In this document: piece by piece, positions 16,945 to 26,465 of the stretch
How the letters are laid out: each line of letters begins with the position of its first letter
Numbering within the stretch: the stretch's first letter is position 1
The notes under the pieces: generated by a model
Seen by the model: the letters and a program-made list of their open reading frames with translations, nothing else
Told to the model about the DNA's origin: nothing
The model's database searches: none
Made by a program: the position numbers and the translations under genes
Assembly (NCBI RefSeq): GCF_002242805.1
Contig: NZ_MCGQ01000039.1
Coordinates: 1-64,000, forward strand
Source: Streptomyces diastatochromogenes
Lineage (GTDB): Bacteria > Actinomycetota > Actinomycetes > Streptomycetales > Streptomycetaceae
DNA length: 64,000 nucleotides
Reading direction: 5' to 3'

Positions 16945-19059
16945 TCAGAACGTCGAAAGAGCGATGACCGAGCTGTCGTACATGACGAAGACGCGGTTTC
17001 CGGCGGCGGCCAGGCGGGCGTAGTCGGGATCGGGGACCATGTAGCTCCGTGAGTCCTTTCCGTCCGAGGACCGCACCGCATTGATCAACAGCTGTGGCCC
17101 ATACCCGTTATGGGTCCTGCCGAACGTCCAGACGCCGTGGCCCTGCCGTACCACAGGGCTCCCCCACGTCGCGTTCTGCGACGCCTCCCACAGCACCTTG
17201 CCGTTTCCCTTGTCCAGGCACCTGGTGCCTGTACCCGCGTTCGTGTAGACCGCGTCCGCGTAGACCGCGGCAGGGCCCCACTTGTACCCGTCGGTCTCCC
17301 AGTCGTCGAGTTTGGTATTCCAGATCCTCGTTCCGTCGCTGAGCCGGCGGGCGTCCATGGACTTGCCGTTGATGTACACGATGCCGTCGTAGACCACCGG
17401 GCTGACCGTGAGGTCCTTGTCCTGGTCGAGGCGGGTCCATGCCGTGCTGCCATCGTTGGTGTGCACGACGAGCACGGTGCCGTCCACGGCCGATATGACC
17501 AGCCTGCCCTGGCCGGCAACGGCAGGGGCGAGCAGATTCCCGCGGAACTTTGTGGGGACGGCAGTCGTCCAGCGGATCCTGGCGTCGGAGCGGCTCACGC
17601 TGCGCAGCCTGTGGTCCTTCGTCACCAGGTACACGGCATCGTCGTCGGCCGCGAGCAGCGCCGCCGTCTCCGCGGCCGGGCACGTCCACTTGGGTTCACC
17701 CGTGGAAGGCACGAACGTCCGTAGGACACCCTTGTCGTCGGCGCCGACGACCAGCCGGTCGGAGAGAGACAGATAGCCGCTCTTCGTCCTGACGTGAGGC
17801 GCGCTCCAGCGGCGCTTGCCGTTGGTGATGTCGAATCCCGCGATGCCGCCGGTCGCGACGCCGAAGACGATGACGTCCCCGATCGGCAGCAGCGTCTGAG
17901 AGTAGGCGTCCGCCTTGCCGTGCACTTCCCAGAGGTCCGTCGGCTGAACGTCATGGTTGATCGGGTCCTCGATGCCGTGGACGTCCAGCTTTTGCAGGGG
18001 AACAGGCACCGCCGGAGGAATGTCGAATGGACCGCTCTTCGTCCTCGTCGATCCACCGCGTGTTCCGAACCACCACGCGGCCGTGCCGCCCCCGCCCGCC
18101 AGGACCACGCCACTGGCGGCCAGCCCGGTGAGCACCCGCCTGCGGGTGACGGACGGAGCCGTCTCCGTCGTGACCGGTAGGGGCAGTCGGCGTGCCGCGA
18201 CCTCCCGCTCTCTGATGGCGTCGGCAACCGGTCCACGCTGCCAGACTCGATCGGCTCTCTTGGGCGCCGCCATGGCCTGGACGATCTGGGGCGGGGCAGG
18301 ACGCGCGGCCGGCTCCTTGGCCAGGCAGGGCAGGATCAGTGACTGCAGATGCGGTGCGATGCCGTCGAGCCGTGGTTCTCCGTGCACCACTTCGTACTGC
18401 ACGGCTGCGACATGCGAGCCCTCGTACGCCCGTCTGCCACTTGCCGCGTAGGCCAGAACCGCGCCGAGCGAGAACACGTCCGCCGACGGAGTCACCCGCC
18501 GACCGAGCACCTGCTCGGGAGCGCCGTACCCCGGAGTGACGGGCACCTGCCCAGTCGTGGTGAGGGTCAGGCCGTGTTCGGGCCGAGCGATACCGAAGTC
18601 GATGATGCGCGGTCCGGCCGAGGTGAGCACGATGTTCGGCGGCTTCAGGTCACGGTGGATGAACCCGGCAGCGTGGATGTCGGCGAGGGTCCGGGCGAGC
18701 GCGGTGGCAAGGGCGCGCAGAGCCGACTCGTCGAGAGGTCCGTAGGTGTCGACGGCTTGGTCCAGGGTGAGTCCCGCGAGGAACTCGGTAGCGATCCAGG
18801 GCCGTCCGCCCTCGGTCCATGCGCCGAGTACATTCGCGATTCCGTTGCTCCGCACCGCCTGAGCGGCCTGCGCCTCGCGCACGAACCGCTGAGCGAGGTG
18901 GGTGTCGTGGGTGAGTTCCGGCCGCAGCACCTTGACAGCAGCCAGGCTACCGGCACCGTCCTGGCCGACGTAGACCTTGCCCATGCCGCCTTCGCCGAGA
19001 ACGCCGAGAACACGATAGGGACCGAGGCGGAGTGGGTCGCCGGTGGCAAGGGGTTTCAT
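16945..19059 (-). CDS. Receptor-like Ser/Thr protein kinase with PQQ-type propeller (1)
   Basis: 704 aa. The N-terminal Hanks-type kinase is intact: glycine loop GEGGMGKVY, VAIK-type lysine in AAVKVLRPE, HRDLKPPN at ~135, DFG and APE. One hydrophobic segment at ~306-335 is led by TRRRVLTG and rich in Gly and Ala. The C-terminal ~370 residues are repeated beta units with WSAP/WTCP/WTTA/WNTK signatures typical of PQQ-like propellers. So a cytoplasmic kinase and an outside sensor are likely. ATG at 19059 has AGAAGGA upstream. First paralogue of the kinase at 19161; both lie beside the esx genes, so phosphorylation of secretion components is plausible but unproven. Confidence 0.9.
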   Translation of the reverse strand: MKPLATGDPLRLGPYRVLGVLGEGGMGKVYVGQDGAGSLAAVKVLRPELTHDTHLAQRFVREAQAAQAVRSNGIANVLGAWTEGGRPWIATEFLAGLTLDQAVDTYGPLDESALRALATALARTLADIHAAGFIHRDLKPPNIVLTSAGPRIIDFGIARPEHGLTLTTTGQVPVTPGYGAPEQVLGRRVTPSADVFSLGAVLAYAASGRRAYEGSHVAAVQYEVVHGEPRLDGIAPHLQSLILPCLAKEPAARPAPPQIVQAMAAPKRADRVWQRGPVADAIREREVAARRLPLPVTTETAPSVTRRRVLTGLAASGVVLAGGGGTAAWWFGTRGGSTRTKSGPFDIPPAVPVPLQKLDVHGIEDPINHDVQPTDLWEVHGKADAYSQTLLPIGDVIVFGVATGGIAGFDITNGKRRWSAPHVRTKSGYLSLSDRLVVGADDKGVLRTFVPSTGEPKWTCPAAETAALLAADDDAVYLVTKDHRLRSVSRSDARIRWTTAVPTKFRGNLLAPAVAGQGRLVISAVDGTVLVVHTNDGSTAWTRLDQDKDLTVSPVVYDGIVYINGKSMDARRLSDGTRIWNTKLDDWETDGYKWGPAAVYADAVYTNAGTGTRCLDKGNGKVLWEASQNATWGSPVVRQGHGVWTFGRTHNGYGPQLLINAVRSSDGKDSRSYMVPDPDYARLAAAGNRVFVMYDSSVIALSTF

Positions 19060-19160
19060 GGTGGGTCCTTCTGCCCGAGAGGGGTCGGTGGGGGCGGCCG
19101 AGCGGCGAGGCTGTCGTGCGCGGTTCCGCGCGACCGGTGTTCTGCCGCTTCGAGGTCACG

Positions 19161-21356
19161 TCACTGGAGGGGATACGCGGTCAGGTTCTGGCTGTCCACG
19201 CCGAGGACCAGCTTCGCGTCCGCGTCCGCGTAGAACTGTCTGCCACTCGTCTGGTATGTCAGCGAAGTAGTGTGGCTCGACAAGCTGATCGCGCGCAGCA
19301 GAGTCCCGTTCTTGTAGTACGCGTAGCGGGTGCCGAGGACGGGCGGCCAGGCGGTGGATGCCTCCGACACCTCCCCGCCGCGCTCGGTCCAGAGCACCTT
19401 TCCGCTGCGCGCGTCCACCGCCGTCAAACCGACGCCGCCGCCCACGGCGTACAGGATGCCCGCCTTGAGCACTGGCGGACCGTGCACGTGCTCTGTCGAG
19501 GTCTTCCACGTCACGGCCCCGTCGCTCAGCCGCAGCGCCCAGAGCCGACTGCCGCCGAGATACAGGTGATCGCTGTCCGCGGCGATCCCGCCCCGTAGGA
19601 CGTCCGGCTCGTCAATGCCGTACGGCCTCTCCCAGAGGACGGCGCCAGTCGAGGCGTCCCGAACGACGATGCGGACGGTCCCGTCCTTCACTTCCTGGAG
19701 TGTCACCAGGCGGCTGCCGACGGCCTTCGCAGCGAGGAAATGCAGCCTCGAGCTCAACTCGAACCGTACGGGCAGCGGTTTCGACCACAGGAGCTTGCCG
19801 GTCTCGAGGTCGGCGGCACCCAGGGCGTCGGTCTCCCCGACCGAGAAGGCGCCGGTCCCGTCGTTCTTCCCCTTGCCTACGACGACGTATGCGACGCGGT
19901 CCGTGACGCACAGGAGTTGATGTGTCGGGAGCTCGTCATTGGTGCCCGCGAACCGGGCCAGGGTCTTGATCGTTTTCCCGTTCTTCGGATCGACGGTCTG
20001 GAGCGTGACGGCGGCCCCGATCCCGTCGCTGGTTTCCTCCCCGATCGAGAGGCGGTAGAGCCGACCACCCGCCACGAGCGTCTGCCAACTGCTCTCTTCG
20101 GAGTAGCTGTCCCACTTGCGGGCTCCGCTCGCCGAACTGACACCTTGGCTCCCACCGCCCGTGGGCACGACGATCATTCCGCCGAGCGCCTGGGGGACGA
20201 CCGCGCCCAACTCAGCCGTGACCACGACGTCGACCGTGTACGTCCACAGCGGCTCAATGTTCTGCGTCCTGTGGGTGCTGCTCTTCGTTCTCGTGCCACC
20301 GCCGCCCCGTGCTGGGGTGCGCTCCTGCCACCACCACGCGCCTCCGCCCGCCGCCGCTCCGACGGCGAGTGCGCCGCCGAGGGCGAGGACCCCGCGACGC
20401 GACCGGCGACGACCGGCCGCCGTGGTGCCCGCCATGACCTCCGGACCGGCCACCGGCGCGGGCAGCCGCTGTGGCACCAGCCGCCAGACGTCGGCCGCCC
20501 GCCGTCCGATGTCTGCGAGCAGCTCGTGCGGAAGGTGGTCGGCAAACTCACCCTTGCCGTCGTGGAGTTGCGCCGCAAGGTAAGCCGTGGTGGGTCGGGC
20601 CCCCGGCTCCTTGGCCAGACATTGGGCCAGCACCGGCGCGAGGGCGGCCGGAACGCCGCTGAGGTCCGCCTCCGCGTATCGCACCCGGTACAGCAGATCC
20701 GCCGCCTGCCCGTGCCCGAACGGGCCGTGCCCGGTGGCCGCGTACACCAGCACTCCGGCGAGCGCGAACACATCGCCGCCCGCGTCGTGCTCCTGCCCGG
20801 TCGCCTGCTCCGGCGACATGAAGGCCGGTGTGCCGACGGCGGCGCCGGCGCGGGTCAGCCGGTCGTCGCCGATCGCCCGCGCGATGCCGAAGTCGATGAC
20901 CTTCGGCCCGTAGGCGGTGACCAGGATGTTGGAGGGCTTGAGGTCGCGGTGCACGACGTCCGACCGGTGCAGCTGACCGAGCGCCGAGCACAGGGCGGCG
21001 CCCAGGGCCCGTACGGACTGCTCGGGCAACGGTCCCGCTGCCTCCACGGCCTCGTCGAGTGGGGGCCCGAGCACATACTCCGTCGCCAGCCAGGGCGTCT
21101 CCGCGAGCGCATCCGCGTCCACCACCCGCGCCCCGAACCGGTCGCCGATGACCCGGGCCGCGTCCGCCTCCAGCCGGAAACGGGTGCGGGCCGCCGGATC
21201 GGTGGCGATGGCGGCGTGCATGGTCTTCAGGGCGACGGTGCGCCCACCGGAGGAACGCGCCACGTAGACGGTGCCCATGCCTCCGCTGCCGAGCCGGGCG
21301 ATGAGCCGGTAGGGGCCGAGAGCGACGGGGTCGTCGTGAATGAGGGGAGTCGGCAT
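19161..21356 (-). CDS. Receptor-like Ser/Thr protein kinase with PQQ-type propeller (2)
   Basis: 731 aa. The kinase residues are intact: SGGMGTVY, VALKTMH, HRDLKPSN at ~136, DFGIA, SPEQ. A membrane segment at ~320-345 begins SRRGVLALGG and ends in three tryptophans. The C-terminal PQQ-like propeller has several W-containing blades (LLWSKPLP, VLWERPYG, VTWKTSTE, VLWTERGG). Same plan as kinase 1, about 100 nt downstream. It begins 13 nt after the pseudokinase stop, so it is probably cotranscribed with it. ATG at 21356 lacks a strong ribosome site, suggesting coupled translation. Confidence 0.9.
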   Translation of the reverse strand: MPTPLIHDDPVALGPYRLIARLGSGGMGTVYVARSSGGRTVALKTMHAAIATDPAARTRFRLEADAARVIGDRFGARVVDADALAETPWLATEYVLGPPLDEAVEAAGPLPEQSVRALGAALCSALGQLHRSDVVHRDLKPSNILVTAYGPKVIDFGIARAIGDDRLTRAGAAVGTPAFMSPEQATGQEHDAGGDVFALAGVLVYAATGHGPFGHGQAADLLYRVRYAEADLSGVPAALAPVLAQCLAKEPGARPTTAYLAAQLHDGKGEFADHLPHELLADIGRRAADVWRLVPQRLPAPVAGPEVMAGTTAAGRRRSRRGVLALGGALAVGAAAGGGAWWWQERTPARGGGGTRTKSSTHRTQNIEPLWTYTVDVVVTAELGAVVPQALGGMIVVPTGGGSQGVSSASGARKWDSYSEESSWQTLVAGGRLYRLSIGEETSDGIGAAVTLQTVDPKNGKTIKTLARFAGTNDELPTHQLLCVTDRVAYVVVGKGKNDGTGAFSVGETDALGAADLETGKLLWSKPLPVRFELSSRLHFLAAKAVGSRLVTLQEVKDGTVRIVVRDASTGAVLWERPYGIDEPDVLRGGIAADSDHLYLGGSRLWALRLSDGAVTWKTSTEHVHGPPVLKAGILYAVGGGVGLTAVDARSGKVLWTERGGEVSEASTAWPPVLGTRYAYYKNGTLLRAISLSSHTTSLTYQTSGRQFYADADAKLVLGVDSQNLTAYPLQ

Positions 21357-21369
21357 GGGGTTCTTGTCG

Positions 21370-22356
21370 TCAGTGACTGTGGTGAGGAACGGGGGCCTGG
21401 GACGGCGCGCTGCCCACCGGCCAGGCCGGATGTGCCTGCGCCTGCACCGGTAGCTCCACCTCGGCGGCCAGCACGGACGCCGACTGGTGGACGATGGCGG
21501 CGACGAGTCGGGCAGGCAGCCAACCGGGGCCCAGCAAGGCGTCCGCGCGCGTGGGCGGGCCGAAACCCGCGGGGATGTCCGGTCGGTCGCTCCCCGCCAG
21601 CTCGTCGATGATCTCGGAGAGTTGCGGCCGCTGGGCCGGGTCGCGGGACAGGCACCGCGCGACCAATGAGCGCAGCGCCGACGGCAGTTCCTCCCGCTCC
21701 GGCATGGTGTAGCCCGTGGCGGCGTAGGCGAGCGTCGCACCGAGCGCGTACACGTCACCCAGCGGGCGCGGCTGCCCGCCTGCGGCCTGCTCGGGCGGCA
21801 GGGTGCCGGGGTCGAGCCCGGGCACCTCCTGCCGTGCGACACCGTCCGGTGCGGCGGCCCGTACCGCTCCGAAGCAGGTGAGCCGGGGTCCGTCCGCGGC
21901 GATCAGCACGGCGGACGGGCTGACCCCCGCGTGGATCAGGTTCTGCCCGTGCATCACGGCGAGGTTCTCGGCCAGCGCGATGGCAAGCGCCCGGACCGTC
22001 CGCTCGGGCAGCGGGCCGCCGTGCACGGCGAGGGCGATGGGCAGCGGAAGCGCGGGCAGATAGGGACGCGCATGCCACGCCTGCTCGCCGGGGGCAGCGA
22101 GTTCGACGGCCGGGAGGACCCAGGAACCCAGGAGATAGCGGGAGGTGTCGGCTTCGGCCATGAAGCGCTGCGGGTCGACCGTCGCCAGTGGGCTGCTGAG
22201 CAGCACGGTGCGGTCCCCGTCGGCGCTGCGGGCGATGAAGCGGTGCTCGGGGACGGGTGTGTGCGCGGGGCTGCCGGTGTCGAGCCGGGTGACGACCGTG
22301 TACGGGCCGATCTGCCGAGTACCTCGGGTACCCGGTCCGGTGTCTGGCGCGCGCAT
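21370..22356 (-). CDS. Kinase-fold protein lacking catalytic residues (pseudokinase)
   Basis: 328 aa. Aligned by eye with its neighbours, it keeps the kinase scaffold: IGPYTVVTRLD at the start, a C-lobe with GDVYALGATLAYAATG, and LVARCLSRDPAQRP at the end. The essential parts are gone: no glycine loop or VAIK lysine, HRDLKPSN became HAGVSPSAV, and DFG became CFG. No transmembrane segment or propeller follows. ATG at 22356 has GAAGGG five bases upstream; a GTG two codons earlier is possible. Likely a scaffold or regulator of the two active kinases downstream, as pseudokinases often are. Confidence 0.85.
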   Translation of the reverse strand: MRAPDTGPGTRGTRQIGPYTVVTRLDTGSPAHTPVPEHRFIARSADGDRTVLLSSPLATVDPQRFMAEADTSRYLLGSWVLPAVELAAPGEQAWHARPYLPALPLPIALAVHGGPLPERTVRALAIALAENLAVMHGQNLIHAGVSPSAVLIAADGPRLTCFGAVRAAAPDGVARQEVPGLDPGTLPPEQAAGGQPRPLGDVYALGATLAYAATGYTMPEREELPSALRSLVARCLSRDPAQRPQLSEIIDELAGSDRPDIPAGFGPPTRADALLGPGWLPARLVAAIVHQSASVLAAEVELPVQAQAHPAWPVGSAPSQAPVPHHSH

Positions 22357-22413
22357 GTCCACCCTTCGTGGCTTGGTGCCTCAGTGCTTTCGTGCCTCTG
22401 GCTCGGCACACCA

Positions 22414-22446
22414 CAGGGTGGGCGCCTCCCGCGCGCGCCCACCCTG
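22414..22446 (-). terminator. Hairpin after esxA
   Basis: A 12-bp perfect stem (22414-22425 with 22435-22446) lies 24 nt past the esxA stop. It should end or stabilise the esxBA transcript ahead of the kinase genes. Confidence 0.75.
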
Positions 22447-22469
22447 GAGTTGCTTCTACGAGCCTCGGC

Positions 22470-22769
22470 CTACCGGAAGTAGCTGGCCGCCTTCTTGTCA
22501 CCTTCCATGTACGTACCGCCGGACTGGGCGACGACGTGGCCGATGCCGGTGAGGGCCTGGTGGATGTCGTTCGCCTCCTTGTCCCAGCGGTGCAGCTTCT
22601 CGTTGAAGGTGCCCTGGGCCTCGCCCTCCCAGTACTGCAGGCTGCTCACGACCATCTTGCGGAGCTCCTGCAGGTCCTGCTCGAGCGTGCTCGCCTCGTT
22701 ACCGATCTTGGTTGCCGCGACGTCGAGCCCGTCATAAGTGACTGACAGTCCCTCAGCGTTGTTGGCCAT
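22470..22769 (-). CDS. esxA: WXG100 protein EsxA
   Basis: 99 aa, all helical, secreted partner of EsxB. The hairpin-turn motif Trp-Glu-Gly is at 47-49. The C-terminus carries a YxxxD export signal (Tyr87...Asp91, YMEGD), present in only one partner of such pairs. By position it matches S. coelicolor SCO5724, whose EsxA/EsxB heterodimer is secreted and needed for normal sporulation. 77 nt downstream of esxB. Confidence 0.95.
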   Translation of the reverse strand: MANNAEGLSVTYDGLDVAATKIGNEASTLEQDLQELRKMVVSSLQYWEGEAQGTFNEKLHRWDKEANDIHQALTGIGHVVAQSGGTYMEGDKKAASYFR

Positions 22770-22846
22770 GCCTGTTACCTCGTCTCGCTGGTGTGTAGCT
22801 GGTGGGTGCGCCGGCTGCCCGGCAGTTGTCCTGAGTGCCGCTCGAC

Positions 22847-23197
22847 TCAGTAGGAGCTGAGGGAAGACGTCGGAACGGTGGGAGCGCCGTCCTGGAGGTC
22901 GATCTTGTTGACCGCCGCGCGCACCTCGTCTTCCTTGCTGTCCTTGATGTTGCGCGTCGAGGTCATCGCCTCGATGACGTCACCGAGGATGTTGCCGATG
23001 TTCCGCAGCGACTCGTTGATCTCGAACTGCTTCTTGTCGAACGCGGCACGGCCGATACCCTGCCACTGGCCTTCCAGGCCGTCGATGACGCCCTGAAGCC
23101 CGTGCACGCGCTTCTGGATGCCCTCGTACTTCTCCACCATCTGCTTCTGCAGGTGGACTACTGCGGCATCTTCGAGCTTCTGCTTTCCGCCGGCCAT
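22847..23197 (-). CDS. esxB: WXG100 protein EsxB
   Basis: 116 aa, helical hairpin with Trp-Gln-Gly at 45-47. The C-terminal tail is longer than in EsxA (Pro/Ser/Thr-rich end) and has no YxxxD. Expected to dimerise with EsxA and pass through the EccC motor. Corresponds in order to SCO5723. A 143-nt spacer separates it from the mycosin gene upstream, so it may have its own promoter. Confidence 0.93.
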   Translation of the reverse strand: MAGGKQKLEDAAVVHLQKQMVEKYEGIQKRVHGLQGVIDGLEGQWQGIGRAAFDKKQFEINESLRNIGNILGDVIEAMTSTRNIKDSKEDEVRAAVNKIDLQDGAPTVPTSSLSSY

Positions 23198-23340
23198 GAT
23201 CGGCCCTGCCTTTCGTGTGTCCGTTGTTGATCTGATGGATTCGGCTCACCGCTGCGCTTGTTGCTCTGCAGGGATGAGTACGCAGTGCCTGTGCCGCCCG
23301 AACAGCACAGGGCTGCTACGACTGTTGACGACTGAGCACG

Positions 23341-24633
23341 TCACCTGGCGCGTCGCGCCCGCATGACAGCCAGGCCTCCACCGCCGATCACGACGACTGC
23401 GGCAATGGCGCCGAGCGCGATCCAGAGGGTGTTGCTGTTGCCGCCATTCGACGACTCCGCATTCGATCCTGACGCCGAGGTTGCTCCGGTGGAACCCTTT
23501 TCCGAGGCTTGTGACGTGGCTGATGCAGAAGGAGAGGGAGAGGCTGAGGCGGTGGTTGCGGATTTGGCCAGCAGGTCCCCGCCGTTGTACTTGGCGAGCG
23601 GGTCGATGTTCGGCGGGCCGGCATTGTAATGGGGATTCGCGAGGACCACGCGGGGGCGAATCAAGCCAAAGCCGATGTACTTACTCGGTTCATCCTTCGG
23701 AAACGTGCGCCCAGCAGTGTCGATCATGGCCCTCACAACCTGGTTCACATTCCAGTCCGGATGGGCCGACCAGATAAGGGCGGCGGCGGCTGAGGTGAGT
23801 GCAGTCGCCGGACTCGTACCAGCTTTGCCTTCGCAGTACGAGTGGAAATTGGCGCCACAATACGCAGGAATTCCCTCACCGGGAGCCCCCAGGTCGGCAT
23901 AGCCTGCGCTCGAAGAAAACTTCGAGACCGTGAGAGACTTATCGACCGACGCAACACCCAGGACATAAGGGTAGGAGGCAGGGAAATCAGAGAAACTATT
24001 CTTCCCGTTGTTTCCAACTGCTGCGATCAGCAACTTTCCCTTCGAGGCCGCGTATTTGACCGCAGCCTCATCCTCGTCAGTGGTCATACCGCCGAATGAC
24101 ATGTTGATGATCTTTGCGTCAGTGTCAGCAGCTGCCCTGAGGGCTTGCCAGGCCTCCGGAGTCTTCTCCTTCTCATTCCCATCCTTGAGCCCCTCGAGCT
24201 GAACACGGTAGGGAACGATCTTCGCGCCCGGTGCCAGACCCTTCAGCCCACCGCCTGCCCCGGTACCTGCGATCAGCTCAGCCATGCTCGTGCCGTGGCC
24301 GGCGTAATCATCCGTAGCGTGGTAGGCAACCGCCTTGGGAACCTCGTCGGTCAGGACTTGCCCCTTCAGCGACGGCGTATTCGCGTTCACCCCGGTGTCG
24401 ATGACCGCGACCTTGACGCCCTTCCCCGTGCTCACCTTCCACATCTGCTCGGCTTGCATGGGGCCCAGGTACCACTCCTTCGACTGTTCGTCGGAGGCAG
24501 CTGCGGCTGGGGCCAAACCCACGGTCACAACGGCCAGGGCGCCGACGGCCGCACCCACCGCGCGCACTCGTCTTCCGCGGCGTGCCGTGCGGAGTTCAGC
24601 CTGCTCGGCTCGTCGGCTGGTCCCTGACTTCAT
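23341..24633 (-). CDS. mycP: Mycosin 1 (subtilisin-like T7SS protease)
   Basis: 430 aa. Signal peptide (basic start, then a hydrophobic AVGAAVGALAVVTVGLAPAAAA, cleaved near 46). S8 protease domain with Asp in VIDTGVN, His in YAGHGTSM and Ser in AGTSPATA, all intact. A Ser/Thr/Ala-rich linker leads to a C-terminal membrane anchor (LWIALGAIAAVVVIGGGGLAVM) and an Arg tail. Mycosins cap and stabilise ESX complexes on the outer face and trim substrates. One of two intact mycosins here; it sits in the substrate operon rather than with eccB. Short A/T-containing codons (e.g. 23900-24010) set it slightly apart from neighbours. Confidence 0.92.
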   Translation of the reverse strand: MKSGTSRRAEQAELRTARRGRRVRAVGAAVGALAVVTVGLAPAAAASDEQSKEWYLGPMQAEQMWKVSTGKGVKVAVIDTGVNANTPSLKGQVLTDEVPKAVAYHATDDYAGHGTSMAELIAGTGAGGGLKGLAPGAKIVPYRVQLEGLKDGNEKEKTPEAWQALRAAADTDAKIINMSFGGMTTDEDEAAVKYAASKGKLLIAAVGNNGKNSFSDFPASYPYVLGVASVDKSLTVSKFSSSAGYADLGAPGEGIPAYCGANFHSYCEGKAGTSPATALTSAAAALIWSAHPDWNVNQVVRAMIDTAGRTFPKDEPSKYIGFGLIRPRVVLANPHYNAGPPNIDPLAKYNGGDLLAKSATTASASPSPSASATSQASEKGSTGATSASGSNAESSNGGNSNTLWIALGAIAAVVVIGGGGLAVMRARRAR

Positions 24634-24657
24634 GGCGTTGAATGTCCTCGCTCGCGT

Positions 24658-26463
24658 TCAGTTGATGACCGGCGGCACATTGCGCCGGGGCTCGTTCGGC
24701 AGGTGTGTCTCTTCGTCTTCGACCAGGTAGTCGGGCCGCGGTGTCCCGTCCGCCTTCCGCTCTTCGCCAGGCCTTCCGTTGTGGCCGGCGCCGCGCGTGA
24801 GACCGGCACCACCATGGGTCATGCCGTTGCGCTCAGCTCCCGCCGCAGAGGTGCGTGCGGTCGGCTTCCCGGTGACGGCCTCAGACGTTCCCGCGCGGGC
24901 ACGGGAGCCAGTCGCCCCCGAACCGGGCCGCGCCGTGGACTCGGACTCGGGCGTTCCGAAGACACCGCGCTGGCCGAGCCGGCCTGTCGTGTTCCGGGAG
25001 TTGGCTTCATCCTCACCACCGATGATCGTGCCGCGAGGAATCCTCGACCCGTTCTTCGACGACGGATTCGTTGCGGAGGGACGTCCCCCGACAACTCCGT
25101 TGGACCGGCCGGCGCCGGTTGTCGGCCCGCTGGTCGTACGCTGTGCCGCCGTGCCTGCGGGTCGCGGCGTACCACCCGTGACCCCTCGCCCCATAGGGGA
25201 GGACGCCCTCGGTCCGGAACCGGCGCCCTTGACTGCGGACTGACCGGTCGACGTAGCGCGGCCCATCTGGTCCATGGGCCCTCGCCCCGTGGACCGTCCG
25301 GAGCCTGGATTGGTCACACCTGACGTACCCGCGCGCCCCTGAGCCGACGGAGGAGTACGGAAACCACCGGTGCCGCTCAAGCCCCGACCCGATGGGCCAT
25401 TGGGGACGGGGAGCCTGAATCCACCACCGCCGAACACATCGGGTTGGCTGCCACTTGTGGGAGGAGTGCCAGTGACCGGCGGAGTATGGCTGGGCCCAGG
25501 TGTGGTGGTCGTGGGCGGCGGTAGAGTGCCGGTGGAGTCGATATGCGTTCCGACGGGAACGTCTGGGTGCCTGACTTGGTCCGTAGCGTCTTTTACGGGT
25601 GCCGGCGTGCCGGTTGCGTCGGGCACACTTGCGTGACGCACCGGCGCCACCGTGGCGTGATGCCCCCCGACTGCCGTCGAGCCCGTTCCTGTGGAACCGT
25701 GTGAAGCGGACCCTCCGGGAGCGGGGTCGGCGAACGAGGTGGGCCTGGGCACCCCGACCTCGGGGAGATCCTTGAACTCAGGCTCGTTCTTGTGCAAGTC
25801 CTGCAGTGATTGATTGGACACCGCGTAATACGACGCCAACCGATTCATCTGGTTGATCGCTTCTTGGCGGTGCTTCTCCACCTGGACCGCAGCGGCGTAG
25901 TCCTTGTTGCCCGCGACCTTCTCGGGTGCAGGGAAGTCCTTGGCGGGTGTCGGGTTCACTCGGGTGTCGCGAGGGGGCATGGCCTTCCGGACGGACGCCA
26001 GTCCCTCGGCGGCGGCAGTGATCTGGTCGCCCGCTCCGCCGGCGAAGCCACTCAGTTGATAGGTGCTCGCAACAAGCCCATCGCCCCACGTCCGGAAGTC
26101 ATCGCCGGCCTTGCCGACCCATGGCACTGTGTGGAACTGGCCCTTGAGTTCGTCGGCCGCCGCCTTGATGGCATCGCGAGCGTCCCAGAGGGCTCGGCCG
26201 GAAGACTCCAGGTCTTCCGGGTCCGTCTGCTCGACCAGGTCGATCATCGCGTTGAGGTCGTGATGGTCGAATTCCGTACGACTGACCATGGCCTGCGAAT
26301 ACGGGGTGTGCTTGACCGCAGTACGAATGGCGTTGTCAACGAAACCGACAAGGCCGCCGCCCTCGTAAGGGTGCTCCCCGAGGCCCCGGGCGTAGTCCGT
26401 GACGTTGTTCTGGGCGGAGGCCCGGTCCATGTCTGCCTGGTGCTGCTTGTCGTTGTCGGTCAT
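24658..26463 (-). CDS. Large T7SS substrate candidate with low-complexity tail
   Basis: 601 aa. Residues 1-~230 are helical and carry the WXG-type turn PWVGKAGDDF (~110-119), as in PPE/Esp-type substrates. Residues ~240-580 are a Ser/Thr/Pro/Gly-rich disordered region with many Gly-Arg and Thr-Gly runs. The acidic end is DYLVEDEETHLP. No enzymatic domain is recognised. The ATG at 26463 is 2 nt after the upstream gene's stop, with the ribosome site inside that gene, so the two are coupled. Followed by mycosin 1 and esxBA. I infer a secreted, perhaps wall-associated substrate. Confidence 0.75.
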   Translation of the reverse strand: MTDNDKQHQADMDRASAQNNVTDYARGLGEHPYEGGGLVGFVDNAIRTAVKHTPYSQAMVSRTEFDHHDLNAMIDLVEQTDPEDLESSGRALWDARDAIKAAADELKGQFHTVPWVGKAGDDFRTWGDGLVASTYQLSGFAGGAGDQITAAAEGLASVRKAMPPRDTRVNPTPAKDFPAPEKVAGNKDYAAAVQVEKHRQEAINQMNRLASYYAVSNQSLQDLHKNEPEFKDLPEVGVPRPTSFADPAPGGSASHGSTGTGSTAVGGHHATVAPVRHASVPDATGTPAPVKDATDQVRHPDVPVGTHIDSTGTLPPPTTTTPGPSHTPPVTGTPPTSGSQPDVFGGGGFRLPVPNGPSGRGLSGTGGFRTPPSAQGRAGTSGVTNPGSGRSTGRGPMDQMGRATSTGQSAVKGAGSGPRASSPMGRGVTGGTPRPAGTAAQRTTSGPTTGAGRSNGVVGGRPSATNPSSKNGSRIPRGTIIGGEDEANSRNTTGRLGQRGVFGTPESESTARPGSGATGSRARAGTSEAVTGKPTARTSAAGAERNGMTHGGAGLTRGAGHNGRPGEERKADGTPRPDYLVEDEETHLPNEPRRNVPPVIN

Positions 26464-26465
26464 CC

